Translations under genes and position numbers: made by a program | Notes under the pieces: generated by a model | The model's input: only the letters and a program-made list of their open reading frames with translations | Database searches by the model: none | What the model was told of the DNA's origin: nothing | Shown here: one piece after another, positions 16,886 to 26,134 of the stretch | How the letters are laid out: every line of letters begins with the position of its first letter | Position numbering within the stretch: the first letter of the stretch is position 1 | Origin: Aquimarina muelleri DSM 19832 | GTDB taxonomy: Bacteria; Bacteroidota; Bacteroidia; Flavobacteriales; Flavobacteriaceae | Reading direction: 5' to 3' | NCBI RefSeq assembly: GCF_000430665.1 | Contig: NZ_AUML01000040.1 | Location: 1-43,211 of the forward strand | Length of the DNA stretch: 43,211 bases

Positions 16886-19276
16886 TTATTCTGTTCGTAA
16901 ACTTTTTACCGGATTAACAACAGAGGCTTTTATGGCGTGAAAACTAACCGTTACTAATGCGATGAGTACTGCAGATATTCCTGCTATAGCAAACATCCAC
17001 CATTGTATTTCTATTCTATATGCAAAGTCTTCTAACCAATACTTCATTATAAACCATGCTAAAGGTGCTGCTATTATAAATGCAATACCTACCAGAGTTA
17101 TAAACTCTTTGGATAAAAGAGTAACTACTTTGGTAACAGAGGCTCCTAATACTTTTCGTATTCCTATCTCTCTTTTACGCTGTAAAGTACTGTATGCTAC
17201 AAGTCCTAACAATCCCAAACAGGATATCAAAATTGCCAATACTGCAAAGCACAAAAACAAGTTTCCAAAACGCTCTTGTGTGCGATATTGTAGATCAAAA
17301 GCTTCATCCAAGAAATAAAAATTAAATGGATCATCGGGTAAAACTACTTCCCATTTTTGTTGTATTGCAGATAGGGTTTCTTCTATATTTTTTGCACTTA
17401 TAGTAACCGCCAAAAGGTCTGTTCTATCTGGTGCTATTGTCATCGTTAACGGACGAATATTTTGTTGTAATGATCTAAAATGAAAGTCTTTTACTACTCC
17501 TATAACTTCTCCGTTTTTACCCCATTGCGAAAAATGAGCTCCTAAAATTTCTTGCGGGCTACTGTACCCTAATAACTCAACGGTTTTTTCGTTAACCACC
17601 ATAGCTTCTGTAGAATCTGTTGCAAAATCCCTGGAAAAACTTCTACCTGCTACGATGTCTAAACCAAATTGGGATATAAAATTATAATCTATAAAAAAGG
17701 CATCCAGATTTGCTACCTGTTCTTCTCCATCTTTGTTTTTCATTAGCGAATATGCTGTATTGTTGTATGCCCCAGGAACACTTGAAACAAGACTGGTAGA
17801 GAGTACTCCTTTAAGGTTATCCAGATTATATTTTAATTCTTTTTGTGCCGGCGAAATATTAGTTTCTAAAACAAGGATCTGGTCTTTATTAAATCCCAGC
17901 TCCTGATTGCGCATAAAATGCATCTGGTTATAGATAATTATCGTGCCAATTATTAATGCAATTGCAATTGTAAATTGTGTTATAACCAGTCCTTTTCTTA
18001 AAACCACTCCTCTTTTTCCTGTAGAAAAACTACCTTTTAAAACATGAACAGGTTTAAAAGAGGATAAAACAAATGCAGGATACGTTCCTGCTAACGTTCC
18101 TATCGCAAAGGCTGTAAAAAAAAGAATCCCCAAATGTGCTGGGTTTACAAAAATACTACTGCTTATAATTTTTCCTGATATAGCATTAAATGTTGGTAAA
18201 AGCAATACTATAAAGACTATAGATACTATAGATGCTAAGAGCGCTATAATAATAGATTCTCCTATAAATTGTAATGCCAATTGTTGTTTTTGTGCTCCTA
18301 TTACTTTGCGTACTCCTACTTCTTTAGCACGTTCTACAGAACGTGCTGTAGTTAGATTAATAAAGTTTATGCATGCAATTAATAGTATAAAAATTGCAAT
18401 TATAGAAAATACATAAATCGAGTTCATGTCCCCACTTATCGTGCCTCCTCTAGGAGAGTGCAAATAGACCTCTTTTAATGGTTCTAAGAAAAGAGAGACA
18501 TAAGCTTTATCTTCTCGCATGGATTCTCCAATATTTTTTTCTAAAAATTCTGGAAATTTAGACTCTAAATACTTGGGGTCTGTATTGGAGTGTACCAAAA
18601 TATATGCCGAAGGGTCGTATGTCCCCCAATAGTCATCCAAATCTGTAAGAACACCTTGCGTATACGTAGTCATAGAAATTATCATATCTGCATGAATATG
18701 AGAGTTTTTTGGCATATCCTGCATTAATCCTGTAACAGTAAAACTACGATCATCTATATCTTCATTTTTGATTTTGAGGGTTTTCCCAATAGGGTTTTCG
18801 TTTCCGAAATATTTTTTTGCTGTGGTTTGAGATACCACAATACTAAAAGGCTCTTTAAGAATGCTGCTTCTATCTCCTTGCACCAATTTAAAATCAAACA
18901 TATTAAAAAAAGAAGAGTCTGCTGCTATAGCATTTTTTTCTTTTAATTTCACTCTATCATTACGTACATCCAGGGTTATATTCATCACCCTAACTGCACT
19001 AATAATCTCAGGGAATTCTTTTAACAGATGTGGTGGTACTGCACAAGATGGCCTGCTCATTTCCATAAGATCTGTGGGCGTTTTAATATCTGCTACTACC
19101 CTATATATAGAGTTTGATTTAGAATGAAAACGATCATAACTTAACTCAAATCCAACATATAATAAGATTAGAAACCCGCAAGTTAATCCAATAGCCAATC
19201 CACATATATTTATAAGTGAAAAACCGCGATGCCTCCAAAGGTTTCTAAATGCTATTTTTACATAATTCTTAAACAT
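16886..19276 (-). CDS. MacB-type ABC permease (two FtsX units), permease 2 in transcript order
   Basis: 796 aa. Helix 1 is HRGFSLINICGLAIGLTCGF; the MacB_PCD periplasmic domain follows; FtsX helices start near residue 285 (YVFSIIAIFILLIACINFIN); a second unit begins near 430 (KGLVITQFTIAIALIIGTII) and ends with LQRKREIGIRKVLGAS and NPVKSLRTE. Predicted inner membrane. It is part of the minus-strand export operon between two intergenic palindromes. Confidence 0.9.
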   Translation of the reverse strand: MFKNYVKIAFRNLWRHRGFSLINICGLAIGLTCGFLILLYVGFELSYDRFHSKSNSIYRVVADIKTPTDLMEMSRPSCAVPPHLLKEFPEIISAVRVMNITLDVRNDRVKLKEKNAIAADSSFFNMFDFKLVQGDRSSILKEPFSIVVSQTTAKKYFGNENPIGKTLKIKNEDIDDRSFTVTGLMQDMPKNSHIHADMIISMTTYTQGVLTDLDDYWGTYDPSAYILVHSNTDPKYLESKFPEFLEKNIGESMREDKAYVSLFLEPLKEVYLHSPRGGTISGDMNSIYVFSIIAIFILLIACINFINLTTARSVERAKEVGVRKVIGAQKQQLALQFIGESIIIALLASIVSIVFIVLLLPTFNAISGKIISSSIFVNPAHLGILFFTAFAIGTLAGTYPAFVLSSFKPVHVLKGSFSTGKRGVVLRKGLVITQFTIAIALIIGTIIIYNQMHFMRNQELGFNKDQILVLETNISPAQKELKYNLDNLKGVLSTSLVSSVPGAYNNTAYSLMKNKDGEEQVANLDAFFIDYNFISQFGLDIVAGRSFSRDFATDSTEAMVVNEKTVELLGYSSPQEILGAHFSQWGKNGEVIGVVKDFHFRSLQQNIRPLTMTIAPDRTDLLAVTISAKNIEETLSAIQQKWEVVLPDDPFNFYFLDEAFDLQYRTQERFGNLFLCFAVLAILISCLGLLGLVAYSTLQRKREIGIRKVLGASVTKVVTLLSKEFITLVGIAFIIAAPLAWFIMKYWLEDFAYRIEIQWWMFAIAGISAVLIALVTVSFHAIKASVVNPVKSLRTE

Positions 19277-19294
19277 AATTTTATTTTTTAATAG

Positions 19295-19324
19295 ATCTCA
19301 CAGATCTTGAAAGGCTTGTGAGAT
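19295..19324. repeat. Palindrome ATCTCACA..TGTGAGAT
   Basis: Arms at 19295-19302 and 19317-19324 pair perfectly, with partial further pairing (CTT/AAG with G-T wobbles) inside. It lies between two permease genes and resembles the palindrome at 11911-11943. Confidence 0.6.
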
Positions 19325-19334
19325 ATGAACTGAT

Positions 19335-21749
19335 TTATTCTGTTCTTAAACTTTTAACTGGATTTTGTAAGATCGCTTTTATGGTTCCGAAACTGATCGT
19401 GATTAACGCAATACTTAAAGCTAGTACTCCTGCTGATACAAAAACCCATATACTTAACTCCATTCTATATGGATATTCTTCAAGCCACTGATTTGAGTAC
19501 CACCAGACAATAGGTACCATAATTACAAAAGCTATAATTACCAATTTGATAAAATCTTTGGCTAATAATACCAGTAATGATACTGTACTGGCTCCTATGA
19601 TCTTGCGCACTCCTATTTCTTTAGTACGTTGATTAACCACTAAAAGGGATATCGCTAATAATCCTATGCAACTCAAAGTAATTGCTATTGCCGCTCCACT
19701 GGTAATAATGGTGGTCATCGTTTTTTCTTTTTTTAATGTTCTTTCAATATTGTCATCCAAAAAAGAGCCTAAGAACGTTGCATTAGGTTCTAATTTTTGC
19801 CAAGTCTCTTTTATACTATCAAAAGTGTGAGCAATAGTAGACGGTGCTATTTTTATATAGGTATACTTTACTTGTTTTTGATTTGTCATAAATAAGGTCA
19901 TGGGTTCTATAGCCCTATTTAAGTCCTTGAAATTATAATCTTTCATAACGCCAATAATAGTATGTTTGAAATCACTTATAACTTCAAGCTGTTTCCCTAT
20001 AGGGTCTTCCTCCTGAAGCTCTCTAGCCATTGCTTCATTAATGACAACAGATGTGCTATCTGCTATAAAATTACGGTCAAAAGATCTTCCGGAAAGTAGT
20101 GCTATGTCTAAGGTTTCTAAATAGTCATGATCCACAACCAACATATGGGTTCCGACTTTGTGATCTTTATAATCGAACCCTAAACGACTAGTGGATTGAC
20201 TCCCATCTCTACCCCTGCCTAAATTATTGTCTGATGCAGTAATACTTATAACATTTGGGTTACTTTTTAGTGTTTCTTTTAATAATCGTACGACTTGATA
20301 ACTATTTCTTTTTCCATTTAATGGTAAAGAAATTACCTGCTCTTTATTAAACCCTAGATCTTTATTTTTCATATACTGTAATTGCCCTCGCAACACGAAA
20401 GTGCCACTTACCAATAGGATAACTATAGCAAACTGTACAATCATCAATACATCTCGCACTTTATTACGACCATTAACCTGTACCTTGCCCTTAAGCGCCT
20501 GTAATGTTCCTAATTTGCTAAGCAAAAATGCCGGGTACCCTCCTGCTACCAGCGTAACACTCATAAAAACCAATATAAAGCCAATACATATTCCTAAGGA
20601 TACGGTATTATCAAAAGAAGCATCTGTATTAAATAAGGATTTGAACGTATCTAAACATAGGATGCTTAATAAGATACCAAATGATAACGTAGCTAAAAAA
20701 ACCAAAATACTTTCGCTCCAAAACTGAAAGAAAATATGCTTTTTTGCCGCCCCTAAACTTTTACGCATTCCTATCTCCTGCAATCTTGCTGTACTCTTAG
20801 CAATACTCATATTCATAAAATTAACACAAGCAATAAAAAGGAGTAATGCTGCAATTCCTAATATAATATAAGGGAACACTTTACTAACAGTTGCTCTTCC
20901 GTTTTGATAGTGGGTAAAATAAACATCCTTAATGGGTAAAAGATGTAATTGAATATATTGTCCGTTCTTATCTGGTAATGCACCATCTCGTTTTCTATCC
21001 TCAATGTTATCTTTGAAACGAATATTGGTAAAAGCACGAGTATTTTTTTCAAATTGACTTGCTTGCATTCCTTGTTGTAGTTGAATATATACTTCGTGAT
21101 TTGAATGATCCCATCGATTTTTAAGTTTCTCATAACGAGGGTTGTTAATAAAATTACCAACAGCCTCAAATTCAATACTGCTATTGGCAGGTATATTTTT
21201 AGCCAATCCCGTTACTGTAAAGGGTTGTTTTTTACCATTTATTAAAAAGTCTACCGTTTTTCCGATAACATTAGTAGAACCAAAAATAATAGTGGCCATT
21301 TTTTGGGTTATTACTATTGAGTTTTCTTTTTTAAGAGGGTTTCTGGTATTTCCTTCGATTATAGGAAAGGAAAACATAGTAAAGAAATCGGGATCTACCC
21401 AATTTATATCTATTACCAATTCTTTATCTTGATAGAACAACAGAACCTCATCATCCAGATACCTCGATATCTTGTGAATTCCTGGAACATCCTCCTGCAA
21501 AGCTGGTGCAAAAGGAATAGCATTTGTTTCGGTGGCTTCTATTCCATCTGGGTTTTGTTCGCTATGGTATATTTTATACACATCATCTGCATATTCATGA
21601 AAATTATCATAGGACAATTCAAATAGTGAAGCCATACTTAATAATATTGCTACACCAAATGCAATGGAAAGCCCAATGATATTAAGAAATGTAAAACTTT
21701 TGTTTTTCAATAAACTTCTCCATGCTATTTTTAAATAATTTGTAAACAT
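19335..21749 (-). CDS. MacB-type ABC permease (two FtsX units), permease 1 in transcript order
   Basis: 804 aa. Same duplicated architecture: helix 1 (NKSFTFLNIIGLSIAFGVAI), MacB_PCD, FtsX helices from about residue 288 (FPYIILGIAALLLFIACVNF) with RLQEIGMRKSLGA, then a second unit starting near residue 433 (DVLMIVQFAIVILLVSGTFV) and ending with NQRTKEIGVRKIIGAST and NPVKSLRTE. It is the first permease gene after the GIN-domain gene. Confidence 0.9.
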   Translation of the reverse strand: MFTNYLKIAWRSLLKNKSFTFLNIIGLSIAFGVAILLSMASLFELSYDNFHEYADDVYKIYHSEQNPDGIEATETNAIPFAPALQEDVPGIHKISRYLDDEVLLFYQDKELVIDINWVDPDFFTMFSFPIIEGNTRNPLKKENSIVITQKMATIIFGSTNVIGKTVDFLINGKKQPFTVTGLAKNIPANSSIEFEAVGNFINNPRYEKLKNRWDHSNHEVYIQLQQGMQASQFEKNTRAFTNIRFKDNIEDRKRDGALPDKNGQYIQLHLLPIKDVYFTHYQNGRATVSKVFPYIILGIAALLLFIACVNFMNMSIAKSTARLQEIGMRKSLGAAKKHIFFQFWSESILVFLATLSFGILLSILCLDTFKSLFNTDASFDNTVSLGICIGFILVFMSVTLVAGGYPAFLLSKLGTLQALKGKVQVNGRNKVRDVLMIVQFAIVILLVSGTFVLRGQLQYMKNKDLGFNKEQVISLPLNGKRNSYQVVRLLKETLKSNPNVISITASDNNLGRGRDGSQSTSRLGFDYKDHKVGTHMLVVDHDYLETLDIALLSGRSFDRNFIADSTSVVINEAMARELQEEDPIGKQLEVISDFKHTIIGVMKDYNFKDLNRAIEPMTLFMTNQKQVKYTYIKIAPSTIAHTFDSIKETWQKLEPNATFLGSFLDDNIERTLKKEKTMTTIITSGAAIAITLSCIGLLAISLLVVNQRTKEIGVRKIIGASTVSLLVLLAKDFIKLVIIAFVIMVPIVWWYSNQWLEEYPYRMELSIWVFVSAGVLALSIALITISFGTIKAILQNPVKSLRTE

Positions 21750-21795
21750 AACTGTCGTTTTTTGATGTGATGATTATAACAAGATTGATGAGTTC

Positions 21796-22545
21796 TTAGT
21801 TTATTTGTTTAATAGTTGCTTCTCCTATAATAATTCCTTTATTTACTTGAGGGGTTCCGTTATATGCTACAGTAGCCTCTCCATAAGCAGTTACTTTTAA
21901 ATGATCCGAAACTTTTATTCTAAAGCTACCTTCTCCGTAGGCAGTTATCTTAGCCTTTTTATTTTCCATTCCCAATGTGTTTATCGTTCCTTCTCCGTAT
22001 ACGGTATATTTCTGGTTGCTAGTTATGCCTTGTTTAATTTCTAAATAACTTTCTCCATACATAGAAACGTATAAAGATTCTACGTTTACAGAATTCATTG
22101 TCACTTTAGATTCTCCGTAGATTTTTAGAGTAAAATCTTCTCTTTCTATTGGGCTTTCACAAAGCATTATCTCTTGTCCTCGTATTGAAAGTTCTTTTAG
22201 CTTTGTATAGGTAATGAGGGCTGTTACCATGGTACCTTTATATATTGGTTTCTTACTTTTCCAACCATTTTGGTTGGTTTTTACATTTTTGGTAGTTGTT
22301 TTTGCTCCCTCCAGATACATGTGAAGCGTTTTTCCTGTAACTTCAATATGAATTTTTTCTTGTGGTAAGCGTGTATCTTTAATAGTAACCGTTTGTGTAG
22401 TACCCTCTACAAATGTTACTTGAATATGAGGGCTTACAATTATCTTATCAAAATCTGTTACGGGTACGGTTTTTGACTGTCCATAACAGAAATGGATACA
22501 AAAAAGTAGAATTGTAATTGCTAAATGAAATACTTGTTTTACCAT
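21796..22545 (-). CDS. Secreted GIN-domain (DUF2807) protein
   Basis: 249 aa with a signal peptide (MVKQVFHLAITILLFCIHFC) ending before YGQSKTVPV. The rest is a right-handed beta-helix-like GIN/putative auto-transporter adhesin head domain: DFDKIIVSPHIQVTFVEG, then repeating short strands with small-residue turns (IYGESKVTMNSV, MYGESYLEIKQG, VYGEGTINTLGM, AYGEGSFRIKVS, AYGEATVAYNGT). The YGE repeats recur about every 17-20 residues. It lies between the ATPase and the permeases, so it may be co-expressed with, and work in the periplasm beside, the exporter. Its molecular role is unknown. Confidence 0.85.
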   Translation of the reverse strand: MVKQVFHLAITILLFCIHFCYGQSKTVPVTDFDKIIVSPHIQVTFVEGTTQTVTIKDTRLPQEKIHIEVTGKTLHMYLEGAKTTTKNVKTNQNGWKSKKPIYKGTMVTALITYTKLKELSIRGQEIMLCESPIEREDFTLKIYGESKVTMNSVNVESLYVSMYGESYLEIKQGITSNQKYTVYGEGTINTLGMENKKAKITAYGEGSFRIKVSDHLKVTAYGEATVAYNGTPQVNKGIIIGEATIKQIN

Positions 22546-22583
22546 GACTATAGTTTTAATAAATTATTCAAAAAAGTAAAATA

Positions 22584-23279
22584 TTATAGTTGAACTCCAA
22601 TAGCGCGATTTTGACTTTCGGTAACAATTTGTCCATCAAATAGATTAATAACTCTATGTGCATAATGAGAATCTCTATCAGAGTGCGTTACCATAACAAT
22701 AGTGGTTCCTTCCTGATTAAGTTCTGTAAGTAAGTTCATTACTTCGATCCCATTTTTAGAATCCAAATTACCGGTAGGTTCATCTGCTAAAATTAACTTG
22801 GGATTGGTTACTACTGCTCTGGCAATGGCTACTCGTTGTTGTTGCCCCCCAGATAGTTGTTGCGGAAAATGTTTTTCGCGGTGTGCTATTTTCATTCTCT
22901 CCAGCACTTGTCTAACTTTTTGTTCTCGTTCGCTTTTTTTAACGTTTAGATAGATAAGTGGCAGTTCTACGTTTTCAAAGACAGTAAGTTCATCAATAAG
23001 GTTAAAGCTCTGAAATACAAATCCTAGGTTTCCTTTTCTAATTTTGGTGCGTTGGTTTTCTTTTAGTCCACCAACTTCTTGCCCATCAAAATGATAGTAT
23101 CCTTCGTTTGGATTATCCAGCATCCCAATAATATTAAGCAATGTAGATTTACCACATCCCGATGGTCCCATTATCGCTACAAACTCTCCTGTTTCTACTT
23201 TTAGATTTACATTATTTAGCGCCAAAGTTTCTACCTCTTCGGTTCTAAAACTCTTCTTTAACTTTTCTATCTGTATCAT
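22584..23279 (-). CDS. ABC transporter ATPase, MacB/LolD type (first ATPase)
   Basis: 231 aa. Walker A is GPSGCGKST at about residues 38-46, Q-loop FVFQSFNLIDELT, canonical signature LSGGQQQRVAIARAV, Walker B LILADEPTGNLDSK and H-loop VTHSD. All catalytic residues are intact, unlike the degenerate signature of the second ATPase at 11212. It follows the adaptor gene by 23 bp and is thus the likely motor for the four permeases. Confidence 0.93.
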   Translation of the reverse strand: MIQIEKLKKSFRTEEVETLALNNVNLKVETGEFVAIMGPSGCGKSTLLNIIGMLDNPNEGYYHFDGQEVGGLKENQRTKIRKGNLGFVFQSFNLIDELTVFENVELPLIYLNVKKSEREQKVRQVLERMKIAHREKHFPQQLSGGQQQRVAIARAVVTNPKLILADEPTGNLDSKNGIEVMNLLTELNQEGTTIVMVTHSDRDSHYAHRVINLFDGQIVTESQNRAIGVQL

Positions 23280-23302
23280 TTTTTGATTGATTTTTACGAA
23301 TG

Positions 23303-24553
23303 CTATTTTAAAACTATTTTTTCTGCGTCTCCAAAGCTATCATAACTTGAAGTTATTACTTTTTCTCCTGCTTCTAATCCTTCTAGTAACTCATAGTATC
23401 GTGAGTTTTGCTTTCCTATTCTAATCTCTCTTCTCCAAGCGACTTCGCCAGACGTATCTACTACAAAAATCCATTGTCCCCCAGTACTTTGAAAAAAGCT
23501 CCCTCTGGGTAATAAAACAGCATCGTTAGATTCTCCTAATTGTAGCTTGATATTATAGCTCTGTCCGGATCTAATTGTTTCTGGTTTTTGGTCTACAAAA
23601 ACCAGATCTACTTTAAATTTCCCGTTACGTACTTCGGGATACACTTTACGAAGGCGCAATTGGTATTCTTTACCATTACGATCCAAAACAGCAGTGAGAT
23701 CTCTTTTTATTCTATCAATATAATGCTCATCGATAGTTGCTTCTATTTTATAGTCTGTTAATACGTTTATTTGTCCTATTCTTTGCCCTTGTTGAATATT
23801 CTGCCCTATCTCTGCATCTAAAAACCCTAGTTGTCCATCTGCAGGAGCACGAACATTTAAATGATCTATACGCTCATAAACCATAGATAGAGTTTTTTTC
23901 ATTCTTGCCAAATCTTCATCTAATTCATGCAAAGAAGTGCTTCGTAATACATTATCTTGTTCTGTTTGTAATTCGATAATTTCAAACTGCTTTTGTGAAA
24001 GTTCGTAATTTTCTTTAGAAGTCAGATATTCTTCTTTGGATATTAATTCTTCTTCGTACAAAGCTTTATTTTGCTCATAATTTCTTTTAAGCTTTTGTAA
24101 TTCGTATTTAGAGCTTACCAAATCTTTTTTACCTTCTACCTGTCTCGAATCAAAAGTTAATTTGGTAGATCGCAAATCATTTTGTTTTAATGCAAGGTTG
24201 TTTTCACTGGCAAGAATCTGCTCATAAAGCCCTCTATTTTCTAATTTTAATATAATTTCTCCTTTCTTTACCATAGCTCCTTCTTCGATAAGCTTTTCTG
24301 TAACTCTTCCTCCTTCATAGGCATCCATATAAATAGTACTTATTGGTGCCACTGCCCCATTAATGGTTATATAGTCATCAAATTTTCCGAAAGAAACTTC
24401 TGCTATCGATAGCTTTTCTTTTTCTGTTCTAAAAGTAGATGCAGATTTACCAAACACCATTTTCCATCCTACAAAAAACAGTACTATACCAATAGCAATG
24501 TATCCGTAATGTTTTGGTCTTAATCCTTTTTTCTTTTCAATTTTTACGTCCAT
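23303..24553 (-). CDS. Periplasmic adaptor (HlyD/MacA type)
   Basis: 416 aa. One N-terminal membrane anchor (HYGYIAIGIVLFFVGWKMVF, about 15-34), a barrel-sandwich lipoyl half (VTEKLIEEGAMVKKGEIILKLEN), a long alpha-helical hairpin of charged residues (about 115-220), the matching lipoyl half (LNVRAPADGQLGFLDAEIGQ) and a beta-barrel/membrane-proximal part (ATIDEHYIDRI onward). This bridges an inner-membrane MacB-type permease to TolC. It starts 1 nt after the TolC gene's stop. Confidence 0.92.
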   Translation of the reverse strand: MDVKIEKKKGLRPKHYGYIAIGIVLFFVGWKMVFGKSASTFRTEKEKLSIAEVSFGKFDDYITINGAVAPISTIYMDAYEGGRVTEKLIEEGAMVKKGEIILKLENRGLYEQILASENNLALKQNDLRSTKLTFDSRQVEGKKDLVSSKYELQKLKRNYEQNKALYEEELISKEEYLTSKENYELSQKQFEIIELQTEQDNVLRSTSLHELDEDLARMKKTLSMVYERIDHLNVRAPADGQLGFLDAEIGQNIQQGQRIGQINVLTDYKIEATIDEHYIDRIKRDLTAVLDRNGKEYQLRLRKVYPEVRNGKFKVDLVFVDQKPETIRSGQSYNIKLQLGESNDAVLLPRGSFFQSTGGQWIFVVDTSGEVAWRREIRIGKQNSRYYELLEGLEAGEKVITSSYDSFGDAEKIVLK

Positions 24554-24554
24554 T

Positions 24555-25913
24555 TTATTGTGTTCTATTTATATTAAAAACAGGAGATCCCTTATAAAAG
24601 TCTAATGTACTTTCGTTTACTTTTAATCGCAATTGTACTTGCAGGTTTTCATTTTGTGAATTTGCCAGCAAGTTTTTAGATTGGTTAAGCTCTATAGCGT
24701 TTATCAATCCTTTTTCATATTTTTTTTGTGCTATATCAAAAGTTAAGCTTTGTGCTTTCATTTTTTGTGAGCTCTGCAAATATTCTGTCTTTAAGGCTTC
24801 TCCTTCCTGAACAAGTTGTTGTATGAGTTGGTATACTTCTTGTTTTTGAAGATCCAGATTATTATCTGCTCGCATCATTTCAATTTTTTGCTGTTTTATT
24901 CGCGAACGATTTGCACCTCTGCTACTAATAGGGATATTAAGAGATACGCCTATATACTTAGATACATTATCTTTGATTTGATTACTAAAAGGTATGACTT
25001 CTAGAGTGTTTTCATTTACATTTGTTTCATAAAAGCCAGTTTGATATCCAGCAAAAAAAGACAGAGAGGGATACAGCCCCCCTCTGGCAATGGCTAATTG
25101 TTTTTTTGCTGCTTCTACTCTTAACTCTTGTGCTTTTAGTATTGGCACAAAAGTTTTTGCTGTATTATAAATAGAGTCTTTATCGGCTTGTAAAACTGTT
25201 TTTTCTGGGTAAGTTTCTGTACTCAATGATTGTATAGAGATAGTGGTAACGTCTTCTAAATTCATTTCCTGAATTAGTTTTAGTTTTGCTGCAGTTATTT
25301 TGTTTTCGTTTTGGGTTACCAATAATTTATCTGCTAACAAAGCAGATTCTGCTTCATACAAATCGGCTTTTGCTTTTTGACCAACTTCGACTTGCTTTTT
25401 TACTAAGGCATAGTTTTTTTGTGAAACTTGTTCTTGTTCTTTTGAAATTACCAATAAACCTTCTATAAACTGAATATCATAAAAAGCAGACATGACTCTA
25501 AATGCTAATAAATATTTTTGATGCAATGCTTCTTCGTTAGATGCTTTATATAATATTTTTGAAGCTTTAATTGTATTTAGTTTTTGAAAGCCTTGAAAAA
25601 TAGTAATCTCTGCATTTAATTTATAGTTATTAGAGAAAAAATCCGTGTTTACAATATTATTATTATTTGGATCTACGGATCTACCATATCGAATGTTATA
25701 ATCTGAAAATGCATCAACGTTAGGCAATAGGTTTCGTATAGATTGCCGATAGGTTTCTTGATTCGTTTCTTGATTGTATGTAAAATCTTTTAGTTGTAAA
25801 TTATGTTCTATTGCATAGGTTATACAATCCTCTAACGACCAAGATTCTTGAGAATGTATAGTATTGCCTACTATAATCCATAAAATGTATAAGAGTTTTG
25901 TTTTAAAATTCAT
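24555..25913 (-). CDS. TolC-family outer-membrane channel
   Basis: 452 aa from the ATG at 25913. I prefer this start to one 18 codons upstream because it places a normal signal peptide at the N-terminus (MNFKTKLLYILWIIVGNTIHSQ). WSLEDCITYAIEHNLQLKDF is the classic first repeat of TolC proteins; long amphipathic helices follow, with the second repeat near VGQKAKADLYEAESALLADK and a final EKGLINAIELNQSKNLLANS segment. It forms the outer-membrane exit of the export system and is the first gene of the operon, 222 bp from the divergent regulator. Confidence 0.92.
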   Translation of the reverse strand: MNFKTKLLYILWIIVGNTIHSQESWSLEDCITYAIEHNLQLKDFTYNQETNQETYRQSIRNLLPNVDAFSDYNIRYGRSVDPNNNNIVNTDFFSNNYKLNAEITIFQGFQKLNTIKASKILYKASNEEALHQKYLLAFRVMSAFYDIQFIEGLLVISKEQEQVSQKNYALVKKQVEVGQKAKADLYEAESALLADKLLVTQNENKITAAKLKLIQEMNLEDVTTISIQSLSTETYPEKTVLQADKDSIYNTAKTFVPILKAQELRVEAAKKQLAIARGGLYPSLSFFAGYQTGFYETNVNENTLEVIPFSNQIKDNVSKYIGVSLNIPISSRGANRSRIKQQKIEMMRADNNLDLQKQEVYQLIQQLVQEGEALKTEYLQSSQKMKAQSLTFDIAQKKYEKGLINAIELNQSKNLLANSQNENLQVQLRLKVNESTLDFYKGSPVFNINRTQ

Positions 25914-25956
25914 CTGTTTATTACTAGATATATAATTTTTGTACACAAACCCATAA

Positions 25957-25971
25957 CCTAATCTCATGCCA
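25957..25971 (-). promoter_or_regulatory. Candidate sigma-54 promoter for the export operon
   Basis: On the minus strand TGGCATG (25971-25965) followed at the correct 10-nt spacing by a TAGG-type -12 element (25960-25957) resembles TGGCACG-N4-TTGCA. The -24 half is strong; the -12 half has GG instead of GC and is weak. Transcription would start near 25945, giving a ~32-nt leader to the ATG at 25913. The divergent regulator is of the sigma-54-activating class, which makes the site more plausible. Confidence 0.4.
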
Positions 25972-26034
25972 AAAACACAAATAACTTATAACAAGGTCTT
26001 TACATGCAAAAAGGTAATAACTACATTTTTTTAA

Positions 26035-26073
26035 TGTAAAATTATTATACAAATAGTGTCCAATAATTTTACA
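26035..26073. promoter_or_regulatory. Candidate enhancer/operator: perfect 12+12 inverted repeat
   Basis: TGTAAAATTATT (26035-26046) and AATAATTTTACA (26062-26073) are exact reverse complements with 15 bp between. It lies in the divergent tolC/regulator region, centred about 109 bp upstream of the start implied by the sigma-54-like site. That is the expected position and form of an upstream activating sequence for a dimeric NtrC-type protein. Confidence 0.55.
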
Positions 26074-26134
26074 GTGCTATTTAAATACTATTGCAAATTT
26101 GTAGTTTTACCTTGTTAACAAAAAAAATCATATC

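Noticed and set aside
25914..25967. N-terminal extension of the TolC protein
   Set aside because: It would bury the signal peptide 18 residues in and would overlap the sigma-54-like site; the ATG at 25913 fits better.
25990..26011. Plus-strand sigma-54-like match AAGGTCTTTACATGCA
   Set aside because: The GG and GC dinucleotides are 9 nt apart instead of 10 and the flanking bases do not fit.
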